A stretch of DNA of 64,000 nucleotides from Burkholderia sp. 4M9327F10 (lineage in GTDB: Bacteria > Pseudomonadota > Gammaproteobacteria > Burkholderiales > Burkholderiaceae): the NCBI RefSeq assembly GCF_005503145.1, contig NZ_SCNV01000038.1:1-64000 (forward strand), in the 5' to 3' direction. Positions 24,289 through 32,836 of this stretch are shown here, piece by piece (position 1 is the first letter of the stretch; each line of letters begins with the position of its first letter). The notes beneath the pieces were generated by a model, which worked only from the letters and a program-made list of their open reading frames with translations, was not told the origin of the DNA and did not search any database. The position numbers and the translations under genes are program-made.

Positions 24289-25230
24289 TTATAGCTCATA
24301 CGATTCGTGTTCGCCCTTGAGGGCCTGTTCGATCAGCTTGCGGTTCATGCTCGGCGAGAGCAGTTCGACGAGCGTATACACATAGCTACGCAGATAGGCC
24401 CCCTGTTTGAGTGCGACCCGCGTCACGTTGCTGCCGAACAGGTGGCCGACCGGGATGGCCCGCAGATGGCGGTCGCGCTCGGCGTTAAAGGCGATATCGG
24501 CCATGATGCCCACGCCCATGCCCAGTTCGACGTAGGTCTTGATCACATCCGCGTCGATCGCCTCCAGCACGATGTCCGGCGCGAGGCCCCGCAGCCGGAA
24601 CGCCTCATTGATCTTGGAGCGCCCCGCGAACGCGTTGTCATACGTAATCAGCGGATATTGGGTCAGATCGTCGAGCGACAGCAGCTTGCGGTCGAGCAGC
24701 GGGTGGTCCGCCGGCATCACGGCGACGTGGTGCCACTGGAAACACGGCAGCGACACCAGTTCCTTATAGTGGGAGATCGCTTCGGTGGCGATCGCCAGAT
24801 CGGCCTGGTCGTGGATCACCATCTCGGCCACCTGGGTCGGGCTGCCTTGCAGGATCGAAAGGTGAACCTTCGGAAAACGCTTCTTGAATTCGGCGATGGC
24901 GGCCGGAAGTGAGTAGCGCGCCTGGGTGTGCGTGGCCGCGATCACCAGGTTGCCCTGATCCTGTGCCGCATAGTCCTTGCCGACGCGCTTCAGGCTCTCG
25001 ACCTCCTGCAGGATCTTCTCGACCGAAGCGAGGATAATCCGCCCCGGCTCGGTCAGCGAGCGCACGCGTTTGCCGTGCCGGGTGAAGATTTCGACGCCCA
25101 GCTCATCCTCGAGCTCGATGATGGCCTTCGAGACGCCTGGCTGGCTTGTATACAGCGCCTTGGCCGCTTCGGTGAGGTTGAAGTTCTGCCGCACGGCTTC
25201 GCGCACGAAGCGGAACTGGTGCAGGTTCAT
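24289..25230 (-). CDS. cysB: CysB-like LysR regulator of sulfur assimilation
   Basis: 313 residues. The N-terminal HTH reads MNLHQFRFVREAVRQNFNLT, then AAKALYTSQPGVSKAI, the specific form of CysB/Cbl-type LysR regulators rather than generic LysR. The effector domain includes ATHTQARYSLP, which matches the sulfate/acetylserine-binding threonine-rich motif of CysB (TTHTQARY in E. coli). It is divergent from cysI with 218 bp between, the classical layout for a LysR regulator and target. The related SsuR/Cbl regulators are alternatives; the neighbouring cys genes favour CysB. Confidence 0.88.
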   Translation of the reverse strand: MNLHQFRFVREAVRQNFNLTEAAKALYTSQPGVSKAIIELEDELGVEIFTRHGKRVRSLTEPGRIILASVEKILQEVESLKRVGKDYAAQDQGNLVIAATHTQARYSLPAAIAEFKKRFPKVHLSILQGSPTQVAEMVIHDQADLAIATEAISHYKELVSLPCFQWHHVAVMPADHPLLDRKLLSLDDLTQYPLITYDNAFAGRSKINEAFRLRGLAPDIVLEAIDADVIKTYVELGMGVGIMADIAFNAERDRHLRAIPVGHLFGSNVTRVALKQGAYLRSYVYTLVELLSPSMNRKLIEQALKGEHESYEL

Positions 25231-25448
25231 ATATAACCTCTGTGCATATCAAAAGAATTTTTTAGTCGTTTGAAATATAAGGGGAGTTTATTACGATTTC
25301 CCCATCTTTTTCAATATGGATATCTGTTTTTGTCATTAGGAAATGAGCGGAGGGTCTGAAAGGTTCTGCTCAACCGTGCTGACAAAGGCCGGAATCCTTG
25401 CGCGGCGCAACCGGAGCGCGGCGTGTAACGCAAACCTGGGGTCCCCGA
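25231..25448 (+). promoter_or_regulatory. AT-rich divergent control region of cysB and cysI
   Basis: The stretch 25231-25345 is markedly AT-rich compared with its surroundings. A candidate cysI promoter has TTGAAA (25270-25275), 16 bp, then TACGAT (25292-25297). CysB-binding sites are expected here but have no strict consensus that can be asserted by eye. Confidence 0.5.
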
Positions 25449-27128
25449 ATGTACCAATACGATCAGTACGACCAGACCATCGTTGACGAACGCGTGGCGC
25501 AATACAGCGACCAGGTTCGGCGCCGGCTGTCTGGCGAATTGAGCGAAGAGGAGTTTCGTCCGCTGCGCCTGCAGAACGGCCTGTACATGCAGCGCCATGC
25601 TTACATGCACCGCATTGCGATTCCGTACGGCAACCTGCGCAGCGACCAGATGCGCGTGCTGGCGCAGATCGCGCGTGAGCACGACCGCGGTTATGGCCAC
25701 TTTTCGACCCGCTCGAACATCCAGTACAACTGGATCAAGCTCGAAGAAACGCCGGAAATCCTGCGCAAGCTCGCAGCGGTGCAGATGCACGGCATTCAGA
25801 CCTCGGGCAACTGCATCCGCAATATCACCGCCGACCAGTTCGCGGGCGTGGCGCCCGACGAGGTCGTCGATCCGCGTCCGTGGGCCGAAATCCTGCGCCA
25901 GTGGTCGACGTTCCACCCCGAATTCGCCTGGTTGCCGCGCAAGTTCAAGATCGCCGTCTCAGGCTCCACGGAAGACCGCGCCGCCGTGCAGATCCACGAC
26001 CTGGGCGTGTACGTGAAGAAGAACGAGCAGGGCGAACTGGTGGTCGACATCCTGGCCGGTGGCGGCATGGGCCGCACGCCGATCGTCGGCGCGATCATCC
26101 GCCGCGATCTGCCGTGGCAGCACCTGCTGACCTATTGCGAAGCCGTGCTGCGCGTGTACAACCGCTACGGCCGCCGCGACAACATCTACAAGGCGCGCAT
26201 CAAGATTCTGGTGAAGGCCTTGAGCCCGGAGAAGTTCTCGGCGCAGGTGGAAGAAGAGTGGCAGCACCTGAAGGACGGTCCGTCGACGCTCACGCAAGCC
26301 GAGCTCGACCGTGTTTCGCAATACTTCCAGCCGCCGCAGTACGAAAAGCTGCCGGATACGGACGCTTCGTTCGAAAAGCATCTGCTGGAAGACCGGGGCT
26401 TCGCCCGCTGGGTCGAGCGCAATGTGCGTCCCCACAAGGTGGCGGGTTATGCTTCGGTCACGTTGTCGTTGAAGCCCACGACGATTGCCCCGGGCGACGC
26501 CACGGACGCCCAGATGGAAGCCGTGGCCGACTGGGCCGACAAGTACTCGCTCGGCGAGATTCGCGTGTCGCACGAACAGAACCTGATTCTGGCCAACGTG
26601 AAGAAGCGCGATCTGTTCGAGCTGTGGGGCGAGGCGAAGGCGCAAGGTTTTGCAACGCCGAATATCGGCCTGCTGACCGACATCATCGCCTGCCCGGGCG
26701 GCGATTTCTGCTCGCTGGCCAATGCGAAGTCGATTCCGATCGCGCTGGCGATCCAGGAGCGCTTCAACGATCTGGATTACGTGTATGACCTCGGTGACGT
26801 GTCGCTGAACATTTCGGGCTGTATCAATGCCTGCGGCCACCATCACGTCGGCAACATCGGTGTGCTGGGCGTCGATAAGGACGGCTCGGAGTGGTATCAG
26901 GTGACGCTCGGCGGCGAGCAGGGCACGGGTGCGAACGGCGCGCAGATCGGCCGAGTGATCGGCCCGTCGTTCGCGGCGGAAGAAATGCCGGACGTGGTGT
27001 CGAAGGTGATCGATACGTTCGTGGAGAATCGCCTCGAAGGCGAACGCTTTATCGAAACGTACAACCGCATCGGCATCACCCCGTTCAAGGAACGCGTGTA
27101 CGCATCGCGTCAACCGGCTCACGCGTAA
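25449..27128 (+). CDS. cysI: Sulfite reductase hemoprotein (nitrite/sulfite reductase family)
   Basis: 559 residues starting MYQYDQYDQTIVDERVAQY. Siroheme and [4Fe-4S] ligands are seen as CPGGDFCSLA and SGCINACGHHHVG, the four-Cys pattern of sulfite and nitrite reductases; THFSTRSNIQYNW-type residues near the N-terminus (HFSTRSNIQYN) bind substrate. It reduces sulfite to sulfide with six electrons. No cysJ flavoprotein gene is adjacent, so ferredoxin or another donor is likely. It heads the cysI-DUF934-cysH-cysD-cysN run. A 17-codon upstream extension is possible but lacks support. Confidence 0.93.
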   Translation: MYQYDQYDQTIVDERVAQYSDQVRRRLSGELSEEEFRPLRLQNGLYMQRHAYMHRIAIPYGNLRSDQMRVLAQIAREHDRGYGHFSTRSNIQYNWIKLEETPEILRKLAAVQMHGIQTSGNCIRNITADQFAGVAPDEVVDPRPWAEILRQWSTFHPEFAWLPRKFKIAVSGSTEDRAAVQIHDLGVYVKKNEQGELVVDILAGGGMGRTPIVGAIIRRDLPWQHLLTYCEAVLRVYNRYGRRDNIYKARIKILVKALSPEKFSAQVEEEWQHLKDGPSTLTQAELDRVSQYFQPPQYEKLPDTDASFEKHLLEDRGFARWVERNVRPHKVAGYASVTLSLKPTTIAPGDATDAQMEAVADWADKYSLGEIRVSHEQNLILANVKKRDLFELWGEAKAQGFATPNIGLLTDIIACPGGDFCSLANAKSIPIALAIQERFNDLDYVYDLGDVSLNISGCINACGHHHVGNIGVLGVDKDGSEWYQVTLGGEQGTGANGAQIGRVIGPSFAAEEMPDVVSKVIDTFVENRLEGERFIETYNRIGITPFKERVYASRQPAHA

Positions 27129-27151
27129 CCGAGACAAAGGATACTGAACAG

Positions 27152-27697
27152 ATGGCTTCTATCATCAAGAACCGCGCGATCGTCAACGATGACTGGACGG
27201 TGGTGCGTGCCGCGGAAGACGGCGCGCTGCCCGCAGTGGATGCGTTGCCGGCCGGCAAGATCATCGTGCCGTTGGCGCTGTGGCAGGCTCAGCGCGATGC
27301 GTTGACGGCGTCGCGCAGCGCCGCTGAAATCGCAGTGTGGCTCGCGCCCGATAGCGAACCTGCGGAGATCGTCGCCGACTTCGAGCGTGTCGCGCTGATT
27401 GCGGTGGACTTCCCGGTGTTCCGCGACGGCCGCGGCTTCAGCATTGCGCGCCTGCTGCGCGAGCGCTATGGCTACAAGGGCGAGATTCGCGCCATTGGCG
27501 ACGTGCTGCGCGATCAACTGACGTTCATGTTTCGTTGCGGCTTCGACGCATACGCCGTGCGCGCCGACAAGGACATCCACGACGCGCTGAAGGCGTTCGA
27601 CGAATTCAGCGTGCAGTACCAGGGCGCGGTGGATAACCCGTCGCCGCTGTTCCGCCGCCGTGAAGCCGCCGCGGCTTCCCAGAAGGCGGCGGTATGA
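27152..27697 (+). CDS. DUF934 protein of the sulfur assimilation operon
   Basis: 181 residues starting MASIIKNRAIVNDDW, preceded by AAGGA. Conserved DUF934 segments include VPLALWQAQRD, IAVDFPVFRDGRGFSIARLL, YKGEIRAIGDVLRDQL and FMFRCGFDAYAVR. The family is nearly always found next to cysI and cysH in proteobacteria, and a role supporting sulfite reductase, for example in electron delivery or assembly, has been suggested but not proven to my knowledge. It starts 23 bp after cysI and overlaps cysH by 4 bp (ATGA). No metal-binding cysteine cluster is visible; the single Cys is in FRCGFD. Confidence 0.9.
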   Translation: MASIIKNRAIVNDDWTVVRAAEDGALPAVDALPAGKIIVPLALWQAQRDALTASRSAAEIAVWLAPDSEPAEIVADFERVALIAVDFPVFRDGRGFSIARLLRERYGYKGEIRAIGDVLRDQLTFMFRCGFDAYAVRADKDIHDALKAFDEFSVQYQGAVDNPSPLFRRREAAAASQKAAV

Positions 27698-28434
27698 CTG
27701 CCGTTGCTCCTCTGCAGCCCGAACTGGCTGCGAAAGTCGAGCGCCTGGATGCGCTGCTCGATTCGATTGCCGCCCGTCATGACAAGGTGAAGCTCGCCAG
27801 CAGCCTCGCAGCCGAAGACATGCTGCTTACGCACGCGATTCTGTCGCGCAAGGTGAAGATCGGCATTTTCTCGCTGAACACCGGCCGCCTGCATGCGGAG
27901 ACACTCGGCATGCTCGACCGCGTGCATGAGCGCTACGGCTACGCGATCGAGCAGTTTCATCCGCAGGCAGCGGCGGTAGACGAATACGTCGCTTCGCACG
28001 GCCTGAACGCGTTTTACGAAAGCATCGACTTGCGCAAGCGCTGCTGCGAGATCCGCAAGGTCGAGCCGCTGAACCGCGCGCTCTCCGACGTCAGCGCCTG
28101 GGTGACCGGGCAGCGCCGCGAGCAATCGGTGACGCGTGCCGAACTGCACGAGGAAGAGCATGACGCGGCGCGCGGCATCGCCAAGTTCAATCCGCTCGCG
28201 GACTGGACCGAAGCCGATGTGTGGGCCTACCTGAAGGCCTTCGACGTGCCGGTCAATCCGCTGCATGCGCGCGGGTATCCGAGCATCGGCTGCGAGCCGT
28301 GTACGCGGGCAATCCGTCCCGGCGAGGATAGCCGGGCAGGGCGCTGGTGGTGGGAGTCGCGCGATACCAAGGAATGTGGCTTGCATATCACCACGATTCC
28401 GGTCGCAGTTGTCAGCGAAAGCGCCTCCGCCTGA
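27694..28434 (+). CDS. cysH: Adenylylsulfate (APS) reductase
   Basis: 246 residues. Besides the catalytic KECGLH near the C-terminus, it has the cysteine pairs KRCCEIRK and GCEPCTRAI, which bind a [4Fe-4S] cluster. This pattern marks APS reductases rather than PAPS reductases. The P-loop-like SSLAAEDMLLTHAI and the arginine-rich tail follow the family. It reduces APS to sulfite with thioredoxin. With no APS kinase (cysC) in the window and CysN lacking a kinase fusion, the direct APS route is consistent. Translationally coupled to DUF934 by an ATGA overlap. Confidence 0.93.
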   Translation: MTAVAPLQPELAAKVERLDALLDSIAARHDKVKLASSLAAEDMLLTHAILSRKVKIGIFSLNTGRLHAETLGMLDRVHERYGYAIEQFHPQAAAVDEYVASHGLNAFYESIDLRKRCCEIRKVEPLNRALSDVSAWVTGQRREQSVTRAELHEEEHDAARGIAKFNPLADWTEADVWAYLKAFDVPVNPLHARGYPSIGCEPCTRAIRPGEDSRAGRWWWESRDTKECGLHITTIPVAVVSESASA

Positions 28435-28519
28435 ACACCGAAGCCGATTTTGATTCTCGATAGAATACTTGCGTGACGCGGGCAGTTGCTGGCGGCACGA
28501 ACTCACGAAGGACCCGAAC

Positions 28520-29482
28520 ATGAGCACCACGCTCGATTCCACTGTCAACGCATCGCTCACCACTACGGCGAACCGGATGGATCACCTCGACTGGCTCGAA
28601 GCTGAATCGATTCACATTCTGCGCGAGCTGGTCGCCGAATGCAGCAAGCCCGCGTTGCTGTTCTCGGGCGGCAAGGACTCGGTCGTCGTGCTGCATCTCG
28701 CCTTGAAGGCTTTCGGCCTCGGCGCGAACCGCAAGACCGTGCTGCCGTTCCCGCTGGTTCATATCGACACCGGCCATAACTATCAGGAAGTGATCGATTT
28801 CCGCGACCGCCGTGCCGAGCAGATCGGCGCCGAGCTGGTGGTGGGTCATGTCGAAGATTCGATCAAGCGCGGCACCGTGCGCCTGCGTCGCGAGACCGAT
28901 TCGCGCAACGCCGCGCAAGCCGTCACGCTGCTCGAAACGATCGCGGAGCACGAGTTCACCGCGCTGATCGGCGGCGCGCGCCGCGACGAAGAAAAGGCCC
29001 GTGCGAAAGAACGCATCTTCTCGTTCCGCGACGAGTTCGGCCAATGGGATCCGAAGGCGCAGCGCCCGGAACTGTGGAGCCTGTACAACGCGCGGCTGCA
29101 CAACGGCGAACACCTGCGCGTGTTCCCGATTTCGAACTGGACCGAACTGGACGTGTGGCAGTACATCGCCCGCGAGCAACTCGAACTGCCGTCGATCTAC
29201 TACGCGCATCAACGCGAGATCGTGCGCCGCAACGGCCTGCTGGTGCCGGTCACGCCGCTCACACCGATTCGCGAAGGCGAGGCGAGCGAGATTGCGCAAG
29301 TGCGCTTCCGCACGGTGGGCGACATTAGCTGCACCTGCCCGGTGGAAAGCGACGCCGACGATCTGGAGAAGATCATCGCCGAAACGGCCGTGACCGAAAT
29401 CACGGAACGCGGCGCGACGCGGATGGACGACCAGGTCTCTGAAGCCGCGATGGAACAGCGCAAGAAGCAAGGTTATTTCTAA
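28520..29482 (+). CDS. cysD: Sulfate adenylyltransferase subunit 2
   Basis: 320 residues starting MSTTLDSTVN, with AAGGA before the ATG; an extension to 28469 would overlap no ribosome site. The PP-loop ATP pyrophosphatase motif LLFSGGKDSVVVLHLA is clear, with HIDTGHNYQEVIDFRD, GGARRDEEKARAKER and the C-terminal QRKKQGYF typical of CysD. It forms APS from sulfate and ATP in complex with the GTPase CysN encoded 21 bp downstream. It lies 85 bp after cysH. Confidence 0.95.
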   Translation: MSTTLDSTVNASLTTTANRMDHLDWLEAESIHILRELVAECSKPALLFSGGKDSVVVLHLALKAFGLGANRKTVLPFPLVHIDTGHNYQEVIDFRDRRAEQIGAELVVGHVEDSIKRGTVRLRRETDSRNAAQAVTLLETIAEHEFTALIGGARRDEEKARAKERIFSFRDEFGQWDPKAQRPELWSLYNARLHNGEHLRVFPISNWTELDVWQYIAREQLELPSIYYAHQREIVRRNGLLVPVTPLTPIREGEASEIAQVRFRTVGDISCTCPVESDADDLEKIIAETAVTEITERGATRMDDQVSEAAMEQRKKQGYF

Positions 29483-29503
29483 GCACACGAGGGTAGGAAC
29501 ATC

Positions 29504-30817
29504 ATGAGTATTCATCAACCGGAAGACCTCGGCGTGCTGCGTTTCATTACTGCAGGTAGCGTGGATGACGGCAAGAGCACGCTGATCGGGCGGCTCCTGT
29601 ATGACAGCAAGGCGGTGCTGTCGGACCAGTTGTCGGCGCTCTCGCGTGCGAAGAACAAGCGCACCGTGGGCGACGAAATCGACCTCTCGCTGCTGACTGA
29701 CGGCCTTGAAGCCGAACGCGAGCAGGGCATCACGATCGACGTGGCCTATCGTTACTTCGCGACCGCGAAGCGCAAGTTCATCATCGCGGATACGCCGGGA
29801 CACGAGCAGTACACGCGCAACATGGTGACCGGCGCATCGACGGCGCATGCAGCAATCATTCTGGTCGACGCGACGCGCGTGACGTTCGAAGACGGCGTGG
29901 CGCAACTGCTGCCGCAGACCAAGCGCCATAGCGCGATCGTCAAACTGCTCGGGCTGCAGCACGTGATTGTGGCGATCAACAAGATGGACCTGGTCGACTA
30001 CAGCGAAACGCGCTTCAATGAGATCCGCGATGCTTACGTCGAACTCGCGCGTCACCTGGGCTTGACCGATGTGCGCTTCGTGCCGGTATCGGCACTGAAG
30101 GGCGACAACATCGTGACGCTGAGCGAACGCATGCCGTGGTACGGCGGCGAACCGCTGCTGGACCTGCTCGAGGCGCTGCCGGTGGACATTCCGACGGGCC
30201 AGGCGCTGCGTTTCCCGGTGCAGTGGGTAGCGCGCCAGGACGGCAGCCAGGCGGACGATTTCCGCGGCTACATGGGCCGCATCGAGGCGGGCGAAGTGAA
30301 AGTGGGCGACACGATCGTCGTGCTGCCGGCGAACCGCGAAGCGACGGTGGCGGAAATTATCGCCCCAGTGCCGGGCGGCACGGCGCAGGTGGCGCGTGCT
30401 TTTGCGGGTCAGACGGTGACGATTCGCCTCGCCGAAGACGTAGACGTATCGCGTGGCGATACCTTCGTGCTGCGCGCGGCGGCGCCGGAACCGGCGAAGA
30501 AACTGGAAGCGGACCTGTGCTGGTTCGACGACACGCCGTTGTCGACGCAACGCAAGTATCTGTTGAAGCAGACCACGAACACCGTGTTCGCGCGGATTGG
30601 CGCGATCAAGCAGGTGCTGGACGTGCATACGCTGTCGCACGCGACGGACCGTCACGACCTGACGATGAACGACATTGGCCGGGTGGCCTTGACGCTGCAA
30701 AAGCCGCTGGTGTGCGATGTGTACGACTCGCACCAGGGCACGGGGGCGTTCGTGCTGATTGACGAGGCGACGCACCACACGGTGGCGGCGGGGATGATCC
30801 GGGCATTTTCGGCTTAG
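29504..30817 (+). CDS. cysN: Sulfate adenylyltransferase subunit 1 (GTPase)
   Basis: 437 residues. An EF-Tu-like GTPase domain has the P-loop GSVDDGKSTLIGRLL, DTPGHEQYTRNM and NKMD, followed by two beta-barrel domains. GTP hydrolysis drives APS synthesis by CysD. The protein ends after the barrel domains with no CysC kinase fusion, in keeping with an APS reductase pathway. AGGA lies before the ATG. It is followed after 113 bp by cobA, whose siroheme precursor is needed by CysI. Confidence 0.95.
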   Translation: MSIHQPEDLGVLRFITAGSVDDGKSTLIGRLLYDSKAVLSDQLSALSRAKNKRTVGDEIDLSLLTDGLEAEREQGITIDVAYRYFATAKRKFIIADTPGHEQYTRNMVTGASTAHAAIILVDATRVTFEDGVAQLLPQTKRHSAIVKLLGLQHVIVAINKMDLVDYSETRFNEIRDAYVELARHLGLTDVRFVPVSALKGDNIVTLSERMPWYGGEPLLDLLEALPVDIPTGQALRFPVQWVARQDGSQADDFRGYMGRIEAGEVKVGDTIVVLPANREATVAEIIAPVPGGTAQVARAFAGQTVTIRLAEDVDVSRGDTFVLRAAAPEPAKKLEADLCWFDDTPLSTQRKYLLKQTTNTVFARIGAIKQVLDVHTLSHATDRHDLTMNDIGRVALTLQKPLVCDVYDSHQGTGAFVLIDEATHHTVAAGMIRAFSA

Positions 30818-30930
30818 GGGTTAGAAGGGTTAGACTCAGGATCTGAAGGTATGGATTGACTGAGAACCCGGCTGAGGAATGGACGCGCGCTTGGGGTATT
30901 GCACGAACCGGACGAATGGGGTTGAGGCAA

Positions 30931-31680
30931 ATGGGTAAGGTGTATCTGATCGGTGCCGGGCCAGGGGCCGCGGATCTCATCACGGTTCGGGGCGCGCGGC
31001 TTTTGGCCACGGCGGATGTGGTGCTGCACGACGCGCTGGTCGAGCCGGCGATGCTGGAGTATGCGCCGCAGGCGCACAAGATTGCGGTGGGCAAGCGTTG
31101 TGGTCAGCTTTCGACGGCGCAGCAGTTCATCAACAAGCAGATTGTGGATGCGGCGCAGGAGCATGGCGTGGTGGTCCGCCTGAAGGGCGGGGACCCGATG
31201 TTGTTTGGGCGTGCCGATGAAGAGATGCGGGCGCTCGAGGCTGCTGGGATCGAGTATGAGGTTGTGCCGGGGATTACCGCGGCGCTGGCTAGTGCGGCTG
31301 CGTTGAAGCGGTCTTTGACGCTGCGAGGGGTGTCGCGCAGTGTTGCGCTGGCGACGCATAGCCGGGCGGTTGATACTGAGGCGATTCGTGAGCAGGTGAA
31401 TGCTGATTCGCTCGTGTTTTACATGGGGCGGGATAGTGGGCCGGAGATTGCGCAGGAACTGATTGCTGCTGGGCGTGATGGGTTGACGCCTGTGGCCATT
31501 GTCGAAGCCTGTAGCACGGATCGTGAGCGGATGCTCACACTCACGCTTTCTGGGCTCGCTGCTGGTGAGGCTTTGCAGTGGCTTGATGCTTCGCAGCCTA
31601 GTCTTCTTATGATTGGGGAGGCGTTTGCTGCGCGGGGTTTGCAGAAGGGTGAGGGTGAGGTGTTGCTGAGCGCGGCGTAG
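30931..31680 (+). CDS. cobA: Uroporphyrinogen-III C-methyltransferase
   Basis: 249 residues starting MGKVYLIGAGPGAADLIT; GAGG lies 6 nt upstream, so this start is preferred over one 25 codons earlier. SUMT signatures are GAGPGAADLITVRG, VVRLKGGDPMLFGRADEE and VVPGITAALASAAAL. It methylates uroporphyrinogen III twice to precorrin-2, the branch point to siroheme and cobalamin. It stands alone rather than fused to the dehydrogenase/chelatase of CysG. Linked position behind cysN suggests siroheme supply for sulfite reductase; cbiX beyond the inverted repeat could give the chelation step. Confidence 0.92.
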   Translation: MGKVYLIGAGPGAADLITVRGARLLATADVVLHDALVEPAMLEYAPQAHKIAVGKRCGQLSTAQQFINKQIVDAAQEHGVVVRLKGGDPMLFGRADEEMRALEAAGIEYEVVPGITAALASAAALKRSLTLRGVSRSVALATHSRAVDTEAIREQVNADSLVFYMGRDSGPEIAQELIAAGRDGLTPVAIVEACSTDRERMLTLTLSGLAAGEALQWLDASQPSLLMIGEAFAARGLQKGEGEVLLSAA

Positions 31681-31935
31681 TGGTTTTTTTGCCTGCGGCG
31701 GTTTGTGTTTGGTTGTTGTTCCTGGGGTGTTGGCCTTTCCTTGCATTCTTATCGGTCTATTGGCGTTGCCCCTGTGCGGGGCGGCACTTACTTTCTTTGC
31801 CGCCGCAAAGAAAGTAAGCAAAGAAAGCGGGCTGCAACCGCTAACTTGTAGTGAGTCATCCCGGTCTGCCACCGGGAACGGCCCAAGACGAGACCCGCTC
31901 TCGCACCACCCCCGTTAGTGACACAGCGCTCATCC
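31681..31935 (+). repeat. Left arm of a ~255-bp inverted repeat
   Basis: Begins directly after the cobA stop. It matches the reverse complement of 32175-32427 with only scattered differences, including long identical blocks such as TATCGGTCTATTGGCGTTGC and GCAAAGAAAGTAAGCAAAG. It contains a perfect 14-bp hairpin at 31787-31818. The inner end shared by both arms is GTGACACAGCGCTCATCC. The short open frame through it (peptide segment LPLCGAALTFFAAAKK) recurs in the right arm and is most likely not a gene. Confidence 0.9.
31787..31818. repeat. Perfect 14-bp stem-loop inside the left arm
   Basis: CTTACTTTCTTTGC and GCAAAGAAAGTAAG enclose the loop CGCC. The same hairpin, with loop GGCG, occurs at 32292-32323 in the right arm. 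Confidence 0.95.
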
Positions 31936-32174
31936 GCTCCAGCGTCGCGCTGCGCGCCCCGCCGTCGGGTGCACTCCCCTCTGCAAATTCTGTAGTTATT
32001 CTAACTGTTTTGGCTTGCCAACTCCCAGTAGCACAGCACCACCGTTATCCTTAACGCACCCGCACCCGCACCCGCACCCGCACCCGCGCAGGAGTGGCGG
32101 GTTTACTGCGTAGATGGTGCGCTCCGGGTTTCGCATGCAAACCCCTCCGCGACGCACGAAGTGCGGAGTGGGGT
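31936..32174. other. Spacer between inverted repeat arms
   Basis: 239 bp without a convincing gene. It holds a GCACCC tandem repeat (32056-32085) and an AT-richer patch around 31985-32020. No transposase or integrase fragment is seen. Confidence 0.6.
32056..32085. repeat. Five tandem GCACCC units
   Basis: Five exact copies of GCACCC in a row, inside the spacer between the inverted repeat arms. Confidence 0.95.
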
Positions 32175-32427
32175 GGATGAGCGCTGTGTCACGAAGGGGG
32201 AGTGTGCGAGAGCGGGTCTTGTCTTGGGCCGTTCCCGGTAGCAGACCGGGATGGCTCACTACGGGCTAGCGGTTGCAGCCCGCTTTCTTTGCTTACTTTC
32301 TTTGCGGCGGCAAAGAAAGTAAGTGCCGCCCCGCACAGGGGCAACGCCAATAGACCGATAACAAAGCAAGGAAAGGCCAACGCCGCAGGAACACCAACCA
32401 AAAAGCAAGGCACCGCAGGCAAAAAAC
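32175..32427 (-). repeat. Right arm of the ~255-bp inverted repeat
   Basis: Near-identical reverse complement of 31681-31935. It ends 27 bp before the cbiX stop codon. Carries the same 14-bp hairpin (32292-32323) and, on the minus strand, the same phantom peptide frame. Confidence 0.9.
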
Positions 32428-32454
32428 CCCCGACCCGGAAGAGCAAAAAACCCG

Positions 32455-32826
32455 CTAAACCTGCCGAAGGCAATAAAGCGCCACAGCCTCAAGCACAGAA
32501 TCATCCTCCCCCACGGCAGTGGAGCAAGAAATCTGGACCCCAGGATGCGCAGCACGACAAACCTCAATGACCGCAGGTAAATCCCGCCGAACATGCCCAC
32601 CCTGCCCAAAAAACACGGGCACGACAGTAACAGCAGAACACCCCAGAGCAACCTGCTCAGCCACAGCAGTCCCCAAATCCGGTTCCATCAACTCAAGAAA
32701 CGCCAACGAAACCGGCCCAGCGGCCCCATAACCCGCCCGCAGCTTATCAGCCAAACGGGAAAAAGGCTCCTTCCAGCGAGGATCCCGAGCGCCATGTCCG
32801 AACAACACAATCCCATGCAAGGCCAT
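32455..32826 (-). CDS. cbiX: Small class II sirohydrochlorin/cobalt chelatase (CbiX/SirB type)
   Basis: 123 residues, the size of the short single-domain CbiX form, which works as a dimer. The metal-site histidines are seen in FGHGARDPRW (about residue 10) and FGQGGHVRRDLP (about 77). It inserts Fe2+ or Co2+ into sirohydrochlorin. With CobA nearby, iron insertion for siroheme is plausible; cobalt for B12 is the alternative. A strong TAGGAGG site precedes the ATG, 10 bp after the lptG stop, so it is the last gene of the lptF-lptG-cbiX operon. Confidence 0.85.
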   Translation of the reverse strand: MALHGIVLFGHGARDPRWKEPFSRLADKLRAGYGAAGPVSLAFLELMEPDLGTAVAEQVALGCSAVTVVPVFFGQGGHVRRDLPAVIEVCRAAHPGVQISCSTAVGEDDSVLEAVALYCLRQV

Positions 32827-32836
32827 GGCGAACCTC

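Noticed and set aside
28412..30778. 788-residue open frame antisense to cysD and cysN
   Set aside because: Arg/His-rich product without family features, opposite two clear genes; typical GC-rich antisense shadow.
31703..32473. Small membrane-like proteins in the inverted repeat
   Set aside because: The same peptide appears in both arms because the DNA is repeated; no ribosome sites.
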